Source: Paraburkholderia aromaticivorans (GTDB taxonomy: Bacteria > Pseudomonadota > Gammaproteobacteria > Burkholderiales > Burkholderiaceae). Taken from it: a stretch of 64,000 bases of DNA. The notes below the pieces were generated by a model. That model saw nothing but the letters and a program-made list of their open reading frames with translations. It ran no database searches and was not told the origin of the DNA. This document shows positions 63,965 to 64,000 of this stretch, piece after piece (positions within the stretch are counted from its first letter, which is position 1; each line of letters begins with the position of its first letter). Position numbers and translations under genes: made by a program. The DNA lies in NCBI RefSeq assembly GCF_012689525.1, contig NZ_CP051516.1, forward strand, positions 806,001 through 870,000, in the 5' to 3' direction.

Positions 63965-64000
63965 TTACAGATCAGCCGGCAGCGGCGCGCTGAACCACTT
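63965..64000 (-). CDS. Possible 3' end of an unidentified gene
   Basis: On the minus strand the frame KWFSAPLPADL ends at TAA (63965-63967) and continues past the window edge. It does not look like the C-terminus of UreD. Eleven residues are too few to confirm that it is coding. Confidence 0.25.
   Translation of the reverse strand, partial: KWFSAPLPADL

Overview
The window is high-GC Gram-negative chromosome. Its gene content points to Burkholderiaceae, most likely Paraburkholderia: waaC and waaA flank a Burkholderia-type Kdo 3-hydroxylase, the liv locus has a fused LivM-LivG, the urease genes run ureABCEFG, and O-antigen and exopolysaccharide genes are abundant. No rRNA, tRNA, CRISPR array or intact insertion sequence was seen. 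All identities come from reading motifs; no database was searched.

Layout. (1) 1-7608, minus strand: a tight operon that looks like decaprenylphosphoryl-arabinose synthesis, with a HAD-UbiA fusion, a DprE1-like oxidase, a DprE2-like reductase, a multi-pass membrane protein (probable GT-C), an epimerase and a UDP-galactopyranose-mutase-like flavoprotein. (2) 7963-12683, plus strand: a GT2, a WbpV-like epimerase, a WbpL-like initiating transferase and a WbpM-like dehydratase, closed by a two-way terminator shared with a convergent WecA-like transferase (12794-13894). (3) 14163-18789: a chemoreceptor, an orphan flavin monooxygenase-like protein and a Crp/Fnr regulator. (4) 20027-40333: an exopolysaccharide cluster with rmlBA, wzx, two GT2s, an acyltransferase, a variant epimerase, wzy, a WecE/RffA aminotransferase, a Wzc tyrosine autokinase, two PslG-like glycoside hydrolases, two GT4s and a WcaJ-type initiating transferase. 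rmlC and rmlD are absent and a Fuc4N-type aminotransferase is present, so the likely sugar is dTDP-Fuc4N rather than rhamnose. Intergenic DNA here is long and AT-rich. (5) 41363-44458: a single-protein adenylation-carrier-thioesterase enzyme whose adenylation domain resembles acetoacetyl-CoA synthetase. (6) 44498-49422: a branched-chain amino acid ABC transporter. (7) 49647-53959: galE, two glycosyltransferases and a second flippase, divergent from manB (54261-55655). (8) 56008-59327: the LPS inner-core genes waaC, kdoO and waaA. (9) 59364-63789: urease genes ureABCEFG on the minus strand, with ureD not seen.

The window is therefore mainly a surface-glycan locus. It carries three kinds of glycan-initiating enzyme (two MraY/WecA-type, one WcaJ-type), two flippases, one polymerase and a separate lipid-linked arabinose pathway, which suggests at least three parallel envelope glycans. 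The features I consider least described are the arabinose operon with its HAD-UbiA fusion, the acetoacetyl-CoA-synthetase-like A-T-TE enzyme, and the paired PslG-like hydrolases inside the exopolysaccharide cluster.
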